From Lactifluus volemus (Eukaryota > Basidiomycota > Agaricomycetes > Russulales > Russulaceae), in assembly GCA_022376515.1 (NCBI GenBank), contig WTXI01000112.1:50351-114350 (forward strand): a stretch of DNA of 64,000 nucleotides, given 5' to 3'. The translations under genes were made by a program, and so were the position numbers. This document shows positions 1 to 10,708 of the stretch, one piece after another. Position 1 is the first letter of the stretch. Each line of letters starts with the position of its first letter. Under the pieces are notes generated by a model. That model did no database searches. It saw only the letters and a list, made by a program, of their open reading frames with translations, and was not told the DNA's origin.

Positions 1-1
1 T

Positions 2-1573
2 ACTGTCGCCGACGCTGAGCTTGGAAGTGACCCGCGCACTTTCGACGAAGCTATGACTCGACCAGACGCAGCCGAGTGGATCCTCGCTTGCGAAAACGAA
101 CGTCACGCCTTCGAACAAATGGGCGTTTTCGAGATCGTCCCACGCCCGCGCAACCGCAAGATTGTCGGCAGCCGATGGGTATTTCGTGTTAAGCGTGGCC
201 CAGATGGCAGTATTCAGAAGTACAAGGCACGCATCGTTGCCCAGGGTTTCACGCAAACCGAAGGTGTCGATTATGACGAAACGTTCGCACCCGTCGCGAA
301 ATTCGCCTCCCTCCGTGTTATCCTCGCAATGGCAGCTGAGATGAATCTTGAGGTGCACCAGATGGATGTGAAGTCAGCTTACCTCAACGGAGAGTTGAAA
401 GAGGAGATTTTCATGCACCCTCCCCCTGGTTTTGGCGCACCGAGCGGCACAGTCTTGCGACTGCTCAAGGCCGTCTATGGAACCAAACAGGGTGGACGCG
501 TCTGGTATGAGAATATCAGATCGCGGCTGTTCTCCATGGGATATACTAACACCCAAGCCGATCACGCCGTTTTCACGCGATTTGCTGACCCCCACCTCTC
601 CATCATCGCCCTTTATGTCGACGACATAACCATGGCCTCGACCGATCCTCGCGAGATCGAGCGCGATAAGGTCCTCCTCAAGCAGCATTACGAGATGACC
701 GATCTAGGTGACCTCACCTGGATACTCGGGATGCACGTCACCCGCGATCGCAACGCTGGGTGGATTTCTTTATCTCAGGAGAAATACTCTTGCGAGGTTC
801 TCGAGCGTTTCGGAAAATCATCTGTGCGGCCTATCGCCACCCCTGCACTCGCAAACGAACACCTTCGCAAACTCCCTGAGCCTGAGTCCGACCCGAAACC
901 TTACCAAAGCGCCGTAGGAGCCCTCATGTACCCAATGCTGGGGACGCGACCAGATCTAGCCTATGCCGTTGGAGCCCTCGGGCGACATAACGCTACCCCC
1001 GGACCAGCACACTTCGTCTCGCTAGACCGCGTCTTCAAGTACTTACGCGGCTCCTCACCCTTACGTCTCGTCTTCAGGCGTGGAGCCCCTGAAGGCGCCG
1101 TCCTCCGTGGCTTCGTTGACGCCGATTGGGCGAGCGATATCAACGACAGAAAATCGACTTCTGGCTTCGTATTCTTGCTTGCAGGAGCCGCTATCAGTTG
1201 GGGGTCCAAAAAGCAGACATCCGTAGCGTTGTCTAGTACTGAAGCAGAGTATATCGCAGCCGCCTACGCAGCCAAGGAAGCCGTTTGGCTACGCCGCCTC
1301 CTCAGCGAACTCGGCTTCGAGATTTCTTCCCCCACCGTCTTACGCGTCGATAATCAGTCCGCCATTGCCATCGCTCACAACCCTGAATTCCACGATCGAA
1401 CCAAGCATATCGACCTCCGCCATCACTTCTTGCGCGAGAGGGTTGCGGCCGGAGACATTGAGTTGTCTTATGTGCCCACGGGAGATCAGCTAGCGGATAT
1501 TTTCACGAAGGGGTTGGTACGTGAGAAGCATCAGCGTTTCACGCGCGAGATGGGCTTGCACTTTGAGGTCTGA
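2..1573 (+). CDS. Ty1/Copia retrotransposon Pol, reverse transcriptase-RNase H part (5' partial)
   Basis: The frame is open from base 2 and ends in a stop at 1571-1573, giving the last 523 residues of a Copia polyprotein; integrase, protease and Gag lie left of the window. Seen directly: the RVT_2 start motif (RNRKIVGSRWVFRVK region), the YVDD polymerase box at 614-625, and the RNase H signature GFVDADWASD, the SSTEAEY box, VDNQSA and the DRTKHIDLRHHF block close to the end. This order (RT then RNase H at the C-terminus) is that of Copia, not Gypsy. The enzyme copies element RNA into DNA in cytoplasmic particles. No stop or frameshift interrupts the visible part, so the insertion may be young. 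It is followed directly by a purine tract and an LTR, and beyond that by an F-box gene cut in two. Confidence 0.95.
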   Translation, partial: TVADAELGSDPRTFDEAMTRPDAAEWILACENERHAFEQMGVFEIVPRPRNRKIVGSRWVFRVKRGPDGSIQKYKARIVAQGFTQTEGVDYDETFAPVAKFASLRVILAMAAEMNLEVHQMDVKSAYLNGELKEEIFMHPPPGFGAPSGTVLRLLKAVYGTKQGGRVWYENIRSRLFSMGYTNTQADHAVFTRFADPHLSIIALYVDDITMASTDPREIERDKVLLKQHYEMTDLGDLTWILGMHVTRDRNAGWISLSQEKYSCEVLERFGKSSVRPIATPALANEHLRKLPEPESDPKPYQSAVGALMYPMLGTRPDLAYAVGALGRHNATPGPAHFVSLDRVFKYLRGSSPLRLVFRRGAPEGAVLRGFVDADWASDINDRKSTSGFVFLLAGAAISWGSKKQTSVALSSTEAEYIAAAYAAKEAVWLRRLLSELGFEISSPTVLRVDNQSAIAIAHNPEFHDRTKHIDLRHHFLRERVAAGDIELSYVPTGDQLADIFTKGLVREKHQRFTREMGLHFEV

Positions 1574-1967
1574 GGGGGTGTGTTGTGTTTTGACATTTTT
1601 TGACCAGCCCTAAAGTGGCTGCGCACGGACCACTCTTGTCGATGATCCCCCCTTCGTAGTTTACACTTTTTCGTACGCTTACTGCTTTACTTGGGTCTCC
1701 TTTACCCCTCTTCAACGTTTTCGAGTTCTTTCCACTCCACAACGTCTTTCACATGATTCTTGTCGAGATAGAGGTACATAAGCGCACTCTGCGCACCTTC
1801 TTCGCTTCCCCTCAGCAATTATACTTTTTGCTGAGGTGAGTTATCTTTCAGTCGTTTACTCTCTTGTAACCCAACTCTGACGCTTTCTCGATTAGTATCA
1901 TACTGTAACAGGTTAGCTACGAAAACAAATAGCAATTATACTTTTTGCTGAGTATCATACTGTAACA
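1572..1967 (+). mobile_element. Copia polypurine tract and 3' LTR with internal duplication
   Basis: A purine tract GAGGGGG (1572-1578) abuts TGTGTTGTG, the probable LTR start at 1579. The LTR probably ends with TACTGTAACA, which occurs twice (to 1910 and to 1967). An 8-bp-armed hairpin, CTCAGCAA...TTGCTGAG (1811-1835), is also partly repeated at 1931-1952. The end at 1967 is favoured because F-box homology starts at the next bases (TGAGACAATGGCC). The 5' LTR is outside the window, so LTR identity and target duplication cannot be checked. Confidence 0.75.
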
Positions 1968-2772
1968 TGAGACAATGGCCACATGCCTGTCTGTGCTGCC
2001 AAAGCTTGAATCCCTTGCCATCACTTTCACATCCCACCCCCGACGAATAAACCGAGCCCCACCGCCACCGACCCGGTTTGTTCTCCCCGTTCTCACAAAG
2101 TTGGAATTCACAGGCATCAGCGAGTACTTGGAAGCCCTTGCGAGCCGATTTGACGCCCCCCTACTCGACGAGTTCAAAGTCAACTTCATCCATCAGCCTG
2201 AGCTTGTCTTTGACATCCCCCAAACCATTCGGTTATTTGATCACCTAAAATCGATCAGGCCATCTAGACTAGCTCTGCACTTTTATCTGCCTTTCAGCGC
2301 CTCTATTCTTTTTTCCACAAATCATGGCAGTTATGCCTTGCCTGGTCCTCACACGTGTCATATCACGTGCAACGGTTTGGATTGGCAAGTTGTTTCTGTT
2401 GCACAGATATGCAGTCAGATTCGCCCCTTCCTCCATAGCGTGGAGTCACTCGTCATTACATCCTGCGGACAGTTGCCATATCCGAACATGGACGTTACGA
2501 CATGGCTCCAAAATTTTCATTCATTTCCCTCCGTCCGGAGTCTTTCAATATGCGACGAGCTGGAACCGTTTATCGCCGCTGCATTACAAGGGCTCACGGG
2601 AGAATCAGCCGCCAGAGTACTCCCCTCTCTACAAAGAATTTCCATTACTGGGTGTAGGTCAGACGAAACTGTGCAACAAGGGATACAGTCATTCCTCACA
2701 GCTCGCCAGCACTCGGGTCATCCTGTTGCTGTCTTACTCCATTTTCCAATAACCCAATTGAGGGCATCATAA
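1968..2772 (+). pseudogene. F-box-like family copy 1, 3' part only, truncated by Copia
   Basis: Only the C-terminal leucine-rich part remains (265 codons from the internal ATG at 1975). It starts at the family motif ETMATCLSALPKLES and runs to the end, with the conserved EYLEALASRFDAPLLDEF, FDIPQTIRLF and AQICSQIRPF blocks. The N-terminal F-box and first exon are absent; they should lie left of the window, beyond the retrotransposon. The closest copy in the window by eye is copy 4 (shared TKLEFTGISEYLE and FHQPEL-type blocks). Its ORF has no internal stop, consistent with a recent break. It is called a pseudogene because no F-box can be made from what is left. Confidence 0.85.
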
Positions 2773-3189
2773 AGTCCACGTGCCCGCTATTCTTGACCGA
2801 ACTCACTTCTCCCCACCAGTTCTCGTTTTTTCTGTCCTCATATGAGTCTTGTACTCCACGACGTTACCTCGGTGCTATGATCCACTAGCCCATGTCCAGT
2901 TTACTCCCCCCTCCAATATCCCATGTCCCGGTTCCGTTGACAACGTTTTAGCATACTTTGTGTCTCCGACTAATGTTCTTCTATCGTCGATTCCTTGCAG
3001 TCCTTTCCCTTACCATACCTTTCCTTGCAGTCATGTATGACTGCGTCTATGATACCCTTATCTCCCATTCGTAGATAGCTGTGAAACGAAGGAACGACAC
3101 TGGAACTCGTGCCTCTTGATCGGGCAAATGCTGTGATGAGCTGTGGCAGAAGCCAAGTACAGAAGCCAAGTAGAAATACGTGCGCTCCC
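2773..3189. other. Intergenic: 3' flank of F-box copy 1 and start of a duplicated fragment
   Basis: No gene recognised. Pyrimidine-rich 3' flank as after other + strand copies. On the - strand near 3040-3090 a short peptide with GDKGI resembles fragments near 6060 and 9720 (GNKGTTSAS, GDKGITSAS), so a piece of the same unknown sequence recurs beside each NAT9 pseudogene. Confidence 0.5.
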
Positions 3190-3640
3190 GTCCAAGTCAG
3201 CCACACCACCAAAGGCCCCAATAGAAGGAAAGAGGTACGAATAGACCTATTACTGTGTATGGGACGCCAATTGAGTCAGAATACGTCCGTAACTTCTGCT
3301 GACTAGCATATACTCGCATCGACGACCCGCATCTTAACATAGGAGCAACGCTAGCGCAGCATGCCCACGCGGTAGTAGTAGCGGTAGACCGCGGCACGCA
3401 GGCTCTGCATTTAGCTGGTGTGAAAGACGTGATCACCAACCAGCTAGTGTCATCACCTCACACTCGGCTTCGAACTCAGGATCCTCAAGGACGGATTGAC
3501 ATCACCGATCATGGGGAGTTCACTGATATCTTCATCGGTGAGTTCGAGGCCAGAGGATGGAGCTTATAGTGGACGCGCAAGAACTATAAAGATGAGCCCC
3601 TCACCCTCACCCTCCTGCCAACTCCCTATTCATTGACATT
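3190..3640 (-). pseudogene. NAT9-like acetyltransferase pseudogene 1
   Basis: Reading the - strand gives pieces of the intact gene at 56325-57260: GLELTDEDISELPMIGDV from about 3540 to 3490, and the RGHAALALL block at about 3368-3342. The frame breaks after the MIGDV block, the part between the blocks is shortened, and the last exon is scrambled with GT/AG-type repeats (GGTAGTAGTAGCGG). The 5' exons are mostly missing. It lies head-to-head with F-box copy 2, the same arrangement as pseudogenes 2 and 3, and therefore looks like a passenger of the F-box duplication. Confidence 0.7.
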
Positions 3641-3786
3641 TCGATGGGCTGTGTCCGTACTCTTGGAGTGTCAGTTCTACGCTGTGTTCCCGATCGCGGT
3701 GATCGGGGGGGTCGCACCTCCGACCGGGCCGCTTTTAGTTACTGAATGCCGCCAACCTAGTAACTTACTGTAACCCCTTTCGTTCG

Positions 3787-5396
3787 ATGCAAATGGATGG
3801 CCGTTCCATAGACTCAAACAGCAAAAGCATTGTTGAGCGTCAACAGGATAACTCTCTGATTCAACAAGGACCGGGTAAGACTCGCCAGGAACAACCATAA
3901 ACGACCGCTGAATTGTGTTGTACTATGGTGTAGGCACGGTATCCAAACGAGTAACAATCGGATCGCTCCCCGACGACGTCCTCCTAGAGATGATCGATTT
4001 TTATCAAGCTGCCATATACGAAGACGAAAGCGAATTTGTATGGAATTGGGAGAAGCTGGTGCACGTATGCCGAAGATGGCGATATCTCATTTTTGAGTCA
4101 CCAAACCGTCTCAATTTGCACCTTTGTTGCACGCAGAATACACCGGTGAGGATGCTTTTGGATGTCTGGCCACCATTTCCTCTCGGTGTCGTCCTCTTTA
4201 ACGAGCATGATTGGTCGGAATGGGCCGAGGATGCCGAAATCATCTCTGACAACCTCGTTGCCGCATTGGAGCGTCGTGATCGCGTAAGCCATATTTTTAT
4301 CGCCAATTCAGCGGATTTTCTATGGGAACGAATTGTTACAGCAATGGAGGAGTCATTTCCAGCATTGCGCGCTCTTCACTTAGACTTGATTGCTGAGGAC
4401 AACGAGTCGAATTTTCCCTTTCCCGATACATTCTTGAATGGCGCCGCCCCGTGTCTAGAAGTACTCTCTCTCTCGGGAGTCGCATTTCCTTCGTTGCCAC
4501 GACTGCTCTCGTCTTCAAGCGACCTCACATTTCTTAAACTTTTGAATATACCTAAATCTGGATATATTTCGCCTGTGACAATGGTCAAATGCTTGTCTGC
4601 GTTGCCAATGCTCGAATCCCTTGAGATCCATTTCAAATTTCCGACACCTTACCCCAAACGAAGAAACCGACCTGTACCGCCATCAACCCGCTCTGTCCTC
4701 CCCTCTCTCACCGCTTTCAACTTTCAAGGTGTCACCGAGTACTTGGAAGTCATCGCAGCCCGAATCGATGCCCCTCTACTCGACGAGTTCAACGTAACCT
4801 TTTTCCATGGGTCCGAAGCTGAACTCTTTGACATCCCTCAAATCATTCGGTTTTTTGGTCACTTGGACTCGTTCAGGCCATCCAGTCTAACCTTGGATTT
4901 AATTCCTACAGGTTACAGCATATTTTTCTCCCAAAAACCGATGCCCTCTTCCGAGAGTCCTCACTCGTGGCATATCAAGTGCGGAAGTTCAAGGTTTGAT
5001 CGGAAGATATATTCTGTAGCACAGATATGCAGTCAGATTCTCCCCTTCTGCTCTGGCGTGGAGTCGCTCATCATCAACTTGGGCTCGTTGCCATGGCCAC
5101 GTCCAGACACAAATATGAGTCCCGCCATATGGCTTCAATTGTTTCACTCCTTTCCCGCTGTACAGAGTCTGCATATACCTACCTTGCTAGAGTCGTTCAT
5201 CGCACCTGCATTACAAGGGCTCACCAATGAATCAGCCGCCGATGTATTCCCCTCTCTACAAACCCTTTCTATTACTGGGTCTCCTTCCAAGTCAAATGAA
5301 GTTGCGAGACAAGGCATAGACTCATTCGTCGCAGCGCGTGGTCATTCAGACCACCCTGTAGTTGTCCATCGCGAGATTGAATCGAGGACAACGTAA
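3787..5396 (+). CDS. F-box-like/LRR protein, copy 2
   Basis: Model: exons 3787-3874 and 3934-5396, 516 aa. The in-frame region just upstream of exon 2 has no ATG, while exon 1 supplies one (MQMDGRSIDSNS) and joins in phase through a GTAAGA...TAG intron, so this start is chosen. The F-box-like motif starts at residue 41 (LPDDVLLEMIDFYQ) and continues to LVHVCRRWRYLIFESP; F-box proteins bring substrates to SCF ubiquitin ligases through Skp1. It carries MI where sister copies have IF in the F-box core. The rest is a degenerate leucine-rich region (SGVAFPSLPRLLSSSSDL, EYLEVIAARIDAPLLDEF, WLQLFHSFPAVQSL) likely to bind the target. Ligase function is inferred from the family only; the target is unknown. 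Confidence 0.85.
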
Positions 5397-6339
5397 AGTC
5401 AAAAGCAGTAATTTCGGGCAGCGTCTGACGTGAGCATGGCTCAATTTAATTATACTGTACCGCGTCTTGTTGATTCTCTTCTTTGTAAGGCCGGTCAATC
5501 TTTTGTTTTATTAATAATAACCGACGGTGACCTTGAAAACCTTTCATTCAAATAGACATTGTCTCCTTAGGTCGGCGGAGTCCCAATATCACCGACTCGC
5601 GTTGCGTGGAATTGTCCTAGTCGCGGCCTCGGTGGTGTTCAAATCGGACGTCTGGTGTCATTGTTAGATGAGATGAAATTTGATGTCGTTTCTCTTTTTG
5701 TCTCCTCTTGTCCTGACAACTTACCACACCTTGCGCCGCATTTCTAGCCCAGTTTGCGACCATTCCTTTTTCCTTACTATTCATTCTATGTTATGCACCC
5801 CGGTCGGCCCCGCCTTTGTTCTACTACATCTCACGCTACTGTGACGTTGATGGCATTCCCTTTTCAATTGGACGGAATGTGTAACACATCCCGCACCAAT
5901 GCAAAGGGAATGCCATCAACGTATGTGTTACTATTCATATCAAGTACGCGTACTAGTAGCTCGAACCCGAACATTGTGTTCAAACGTTCAAAGACCGAGT
6001 CGTGATACTTAACTGCTGTGATCCCAGTGAAAGTCCGATCACAAGAAAAGTCCGAGGCAGAGGTTGTTCCCTTATTTCCTGCAAACTCCACCCTGAGAGC
6101 AATCTTTGAATTCCCACCTACTACTTGAAAACTTCCCTCCGCCTGATTCGACAACTATCGCGATGGGGAGAGTGTGTGACCGTTTGTAAGTTACTACGAG
6201 GTGCGCTTGCCTCAGCCACACCACCAAGCATCCCGGAAAAGGGATGTAGATAAAAGGATCAAGGTACTAAAGGACATCCACTGTGCGAGACGTACATGTG
6301 GTGCCAACTTGGGTCAGGAACAATCTCTCCCGTTGATCA
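5397..6339. other. Intergenic: 3' flank of copy 2, decayed duplicate sequence
   Basis: No intact gene seen. On the - strand around 6150-5870 is a 96-codon open stretch (with GNKGTTSASDFS) that resembles a fragment at 9780-9600 next to NAT9 pseudogene 3; it has no family I recognise. The hairpin at 5844-5922 is listed separately. The sequence around 5690-5760 (TTTCTCTTTTTGTCTCCTC and on) recurs near 9550-9590. Confidence 0.5.
5844..5922. repeat. Large inverted repeat (79-nt hairpin)
   Basis: ACGTTGATGGCATTCCCTTT at 5844-5863 is exactly complementary to the sequence at 5903-5922, and the inner parts (AATTGG..GGAATGTGT against CACATCCCGCACCAATG) pair imperfectly, leaving only a few unpaired bases at the tip. 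Arms are therefore about 38 nt. It may be a folded-back duplication or a small RNA precursor; the sequence alone cannot tell. Confidence 0.8.
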
Positions 6340-7240
6340 CCTTATACCAATATCAATGACACGCATCTCGACTTGTCAAAGATGGCAAACAGTGCGGACG
6401 GTGGCTGTGCCGCAATTGCGCTAACGTCAACCACGAGCCCCAGAAAAAGAATATAGAAGGAAGAAGTACAAACGGACTAGCATGCGTGTGGTGCATTTGA
6501 GGTGCCAAGTTATGTCAGAAACATGTCCTGCTATATCGATGACCTGCATCTCGACTTGGTCAGAGATAGAAATCGTGCGGATAATCTCAATACCCAAAGG
6601 TCGCAAAGAGCACGACGCTGTGCGCGTTGGCTATTCCTATGCGCGCTACGAATGACCCCTTTCCCATACCCAGCCTGTTGCACATGTAAGTGAGGAGAGA
6701 CGCTAGCACAGCATGCCCGCACCTTCGGCCGCGGTACCCGAGCTCTCTGTGCGCAGTGACGAGTTTCCAATTGACGGACGAGGAGACACGGCCACAAACC
6801 AGCATTTGTCATTCGACTTCGAATTCAGGACCCTAGCGCCACGTGTGGAAGTCTAGCAGACGTCAGAGGACAATGATTGCGAGTTCTGTGAAGAAAGGTG
6901 AGGTGACTGTAAAGGAGAGATTGGGTTGCCATACACTGTGCTCAGCCTCCTGCAAACTCCATATTTGCATGGGCTGTGTCCGTACAGGGGTTAGGGCAGG
7001 GGCTCACATTGCGGTACTCTTCGAGCATCAGCTCTACACTCGCAGTGAGTTCACGTACCAGTCGTCCCGCACCGCTTTCATCCATGCGTGACATTGTCTG
7101 TGGCCATGTTGAGTGCCATATGCCCGTCTGTTGCAAGGCCTGAGTCGGGCCATCCCAGGCAAAATACCATGACTGACCTTAACATGTTCTGCTTGATGTT
7201 CTGTTGGGGATAACAGTTCGGAAGTCATCTGGTTCTCGGG
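6340..7240 (-). pseudogene. NAT9-like acetyltransferase pseudogene 2
   Basis: The best-preserved of the decayed copies. The - strand from 6775 reads YRGRRCGHAVLASLLTYMC, continues through SFVARIGIANAHSVVLF and stops at FATFGY, where the intact gene reads FVSLGFDIVRTV. Remains of the 5' exons are visible at 7010-7200 (ELTASVELMLEE block and the splice region). The 3' end is present twice, at about 6340-6410 and 6525-6590 (both have the GACCTGCATCTCGACTTGG-type sequence encoding DQVEMRV), so part of the last exon was duplicated in tandem. Stops and frameshifts exclude a working GNAT enzyme. Confidence 0.75.
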
Positions 7241-7352
7241 CCGGGGCGGAGGAAGTGGCGTCGCGGTCGCACCTCCGGCCGGGCCGAGTCGGGCCGAGTC
7301 GGATACGGTGCCACAGATCGGCGACTCCTCACTACTGTATAACCCCTCTCTG

Positions 7353-8943
7353 ATGCAAATGGATGACTGTCCCATGGGCTCAAATAGCAAAGGCATTGTT
7401 GAATGTCAGCGGAAGGACTCTTTGATTCAACAAGGACCGGGTAAAACTCATTAGGATTAACCATAGTAATCACTGCTGAGTTGTGTTGTATGGTGTAGGC
7501 CCGGCATCCCAACGAGTAACAATAGGATCTCTCCCCGACAATGTCCTCGTAGAGATATTCGATTTTTATCAAGTTGCCACCAACAAAGACGAACTTGAAC
7601 GTCCATGGAATTGGAAGAAGCTGGTCCACGTCTGCCAACGGTGGCGATACGTCATTTTTGGATCACCGATCCGTCTCAATCTGCAGCTTTTTTGCACAAA
7701 TTATTCACCTGTGAGGATGCTTTTGGATATCTGGCCACCATTTCCTCTCGTTATCAAAATTTTCTGCAACATCAAAAACTGTCTGATTATTGAAAACAGC
7801 CTCATTCCCGCATTGGAGCACAGTGATCGGGTACACCAAATTAATATTGATATTGCCAACACTAATTCAGAGGGTTTACTATGGGAACGAATCGTTACAG
7901 CAATGGAGGAGCCATTTCCAGCATTGAAATATCTTCAGTTACATGCTTGGAAGTCGAATTTTTCCATTCCCTACACATTCTTGAATGGCTCCGCCCCGTG
8001 TCTACAACATCTCGCTCTCTCGGGAATCTCATTTCCGTCGCTACCGCGACTCCTCTCGTCTACAAGCGACCTCACGACTCTTCATCTTGGGGATATACCT
8101 CAATCTGGGTATATTTCGCCAGCGACAATGGCCACATGCTTGTCTGCGTTGCCAAAGCTCAAATCCCTTTCCATCATATTCATATCCCCGAACCCTTTCC
8201 CCGAACGAAGAGGCCGACCTCTACTGCCACCAATCCGCTCTGTTCTTCCCGCTCTTACCCAGCTAAAATTTACAGGTGCGGCTGAGTACTTGCAAGCCCT
8301 CGCGGCCCGAATTGATGCCCCTCTACTCGACCGCTTCGGCATAGCCTTCTTCCATCAACCTGAGATTGTCTTTGACATACCAGAAATAATTCGGTTCCTC
8401 GGTCACCTAGAGTCGTTCAGGTCATCCAGTCTAATCTTGGAGTTCAGTCCGATGACTTGCAGCGCCTCCATCTTTTTTTCTCCACAAACGATATATCCTG
8501 AGCCTGAGAATCCTTGCTCGTGGTGTATCAAGTACGAAAAGTTCAGGATAGATCGACAAGTACTTTCTGTAGCACAGATATGCAGCCAGATTCTCCCCTT
8601 CTGCTCTGGTGTGAAGTCGCTCATCATCAACTGCCCCCTCTACTCCTATTTGTTTTCATACACGGCTGTGGATCGCACAATATGGCTCCAACTTTTTCAC
8701 TCATTTCCCGCCGTACAGAGTCTGTACATACCCGCCTCGCTAGCGCCATCCATCGCACCTGCATTAGAAGGGCCCGCCAATGAATCAGCCGCTGAAGTAT
8801 TCCCCTCTCTACAAACTCTTTATATCGATGTGTCTCCTTCAGAAAAAGTCCCGAAAAAAGGCATAGACACATTCGTTGTAGCGCGTGGCCACTCCGACCA
8901 CCCTGTAGTTGTCCATCGCCCGTCTTCAAGGCAGTGTGTCTGA
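7353..8943 (+). CDS. F-box-like/LRR protein, copy 3
   Basis: Exons 7353-7440 and 7499-8943, 510 aa, with the first exon starting MQMDDCPMGSNSKG and a GTAAAA...GTGTAG intron. F-box-like core LPDNVLVEIFDFYQ, then KLVHVCQRWRYVIFGSP; here VCQRW replaces the usual VCRRW. The leucine-rich part has the family landmarks FPSLPRLLSSTSDL, the GYISPATMATCLSALPKL turn, EYLQALAARIDAPLLDRF and ICSQILPFCSGVKSL. The C-terminus (VARGHSDHPVVVHRPSS) is close to copy 2, with which it shares the PFCSGV variant; the two look like sisters. The promoter side faces NAT9 pseudogene 2 at about 100 bp. Role as SCF substrate receptor is inferred from the domain. Confidence 0.85.
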
Positions 8944-9396
8944 GATTGGCTCCATTCATTATACCGCGTCTTGTTGATTCTCCTCTCTGCAGTCACGGTG
9001 TAAGGCCCGGGTCAGCCGCGTGGCTGGCCTGAAAACCTCGCTCCGAGTCTACGCCCCCTCCCGTCTTCCTCGTTCTACTCCCTTTGCCTTTTCCCTCGCA
9101 GAGATCTTCGGCTGCTTTACAAGCTCCTGGTTTGTCGCCTTGCCCTTCTCGTCTCGATGAAATGGCCATGATGTCATCTCGGTCACGACGCTCTTATGCC
9201 TCGGCCATGGACCCGTTCTCTGCGGCCTCGCGTCGCACGACCATCCTCTTTGTTTCTCTGTGATTCTAATGTGCCCCGTATGTTTCTGTTTCCCGAATCG
9301 TCTTAAATTGCCTCGCTTCATTAACTACTCGACTGTTCGCGACGTGTCGTCCTATTTTAGATTACCCGATTTTGATGTATATATGTTTGCTTGAAG

Positions 9397-9432
<36 letters not shown>

Positions 9433-9789
9433 TGTATCTCGTCTTAATCCGCCTCCGCATCTTCTTACTCGTTTCGATCTCGTCTCCGGACTCTTAATGC
9501 GTAACTTCCCCCTCTTATTGAGACTGCCATTATTAGATACGATGAAATTTGGTGTTGTTTCTCACCTTGTCTCTTGTCATTCGCTTTTCATTTGTACGAA
9601 ACGCGTAACTATTGATATCACCCACCCGTAGCTCGAATCCGAAACTATGTTTAAAGACCGAGTCGTGGTATGAAAGTGTTGTGGTATGCCAGAGAAAAAG
9701 TGCGAGGCGGAGGTTATTCCCTTATCTCCTGCCTGAGAGCCATCTTTGAATTCCCACCAACTTCTCGAAAACCTCTCTCCACCTAATTG
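8944..9789. other. Intergenic: 3' flank of copy 3 with tetranucleotide repeat
   Basis: No intact gene. A pyrimidine-rich 3' flank is followed by a (TTTC)n tract (separate entry) and, near 9600-9780, a decayed copy of the unknown fragment also seen near 5870-6150 (shared GDKGITSAS/GNKGTTSAS peptide on the - strand). Confidence 0.5.
9397..9433. repeat. (TTTC)n microsatellite
   Basis: About nine perfect TTTC units run from 9397 to 9433. A simple slippage repeat, likely length-polymorphic. Confidence 0.95.
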
Positions 9790-10590
9790 GGAGATTTGTA
9801 CGAGGTGCGCTTGAGTCAGCCACACCATCAAGAAACCCGGAAAAAGGACGTGTATGAAGGAACAAGGTACGACATATACTGTGCGAGACGCACATGGGGC
9901 GCCAACTTGGGTCAGGAGCACTCCCCTACCTCTCCCACTGATCATCTTGTACCAATATCAACGACACGCATCTCGACTTGGTCATGGTCAAAGATGGCAA
10001 CAGTGCGGACGAACCCCCTTGCAAAGAAGGCGTCGTCGCACACGTTGGCTGTGCCAATGCGCAGCACGAGCGGTTCCTTTCACATGGCATGGCCGCGTCT
10101 TTTGCCGCGGTACGTGGGTAAGGAAGACACATGGCCACGAACCGACTATCGTCGTCTCACACTGAACTCGAGGCCAGCGGGTGAGGCCTGTGAGGGTTCC
10201 AACGGACGTGCGAGGGCAATGAAGGTAAGCCCTGAAACGAAAAAAAAGGAGTGAGGCAGATATACATGAAAGATCGAATTGCCACACACTATCCTCGTCC
10301 TCCTGCCAACTCCCTAGTATTCACAAAAAGGACAAGTCAGCAGTGGTGGTATAGAGGCTCATGCTGCATCGCATACTCCTCCTCCAGCGTTCGCTCACGG
10401 TGAGCTCGCGTAGTTCCGCGCTTTGTATCCATGAGTGATATTATTTCAGGTGCGATCGAGTCACTCACAGGGAAAGTACTGAGAGACATCGGCATTCTGT
10501 ATCCTGGGGACGACAGTTATTGGAAAAAAAGACTGCATACCGACTAACGGAATTGGAATGACGATGTCTCCCAACGATGGTCGTGTGCGC
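9790..10590 (-). pseudogene. NAT9-like acetyltransferase pseudogene 3
   Basis: The 5' exon survives on the - strand at about 10600-10540 (VGDIVIPIPLV, compare VGDTVVLVPY in the intact gene) and the exon 3 region at 10380-10450 (ELRELT-coding sequence). The 3' end at 9950-10010 keeps the DQVEMR-coding block. The middle, which should code for the acetyl-CoA loop RGQRRGHA, is replaced by a shortened, frameshifted stretch. It stands head-to-head with F-box copy 4. Confidence 0.7.
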
Positions 10591-10708
10591 GTTGACCTTT
10601 GTTGCTCGGGCGGAGCAAGTGTCGCGGTGTCGCGTGACCTGCTAAGGCTGCTAACAACCGGAGCGGCCGGGTCGGACGACGCGGCACTTTTCTGGTGTCC
10701 CCTCTTTG

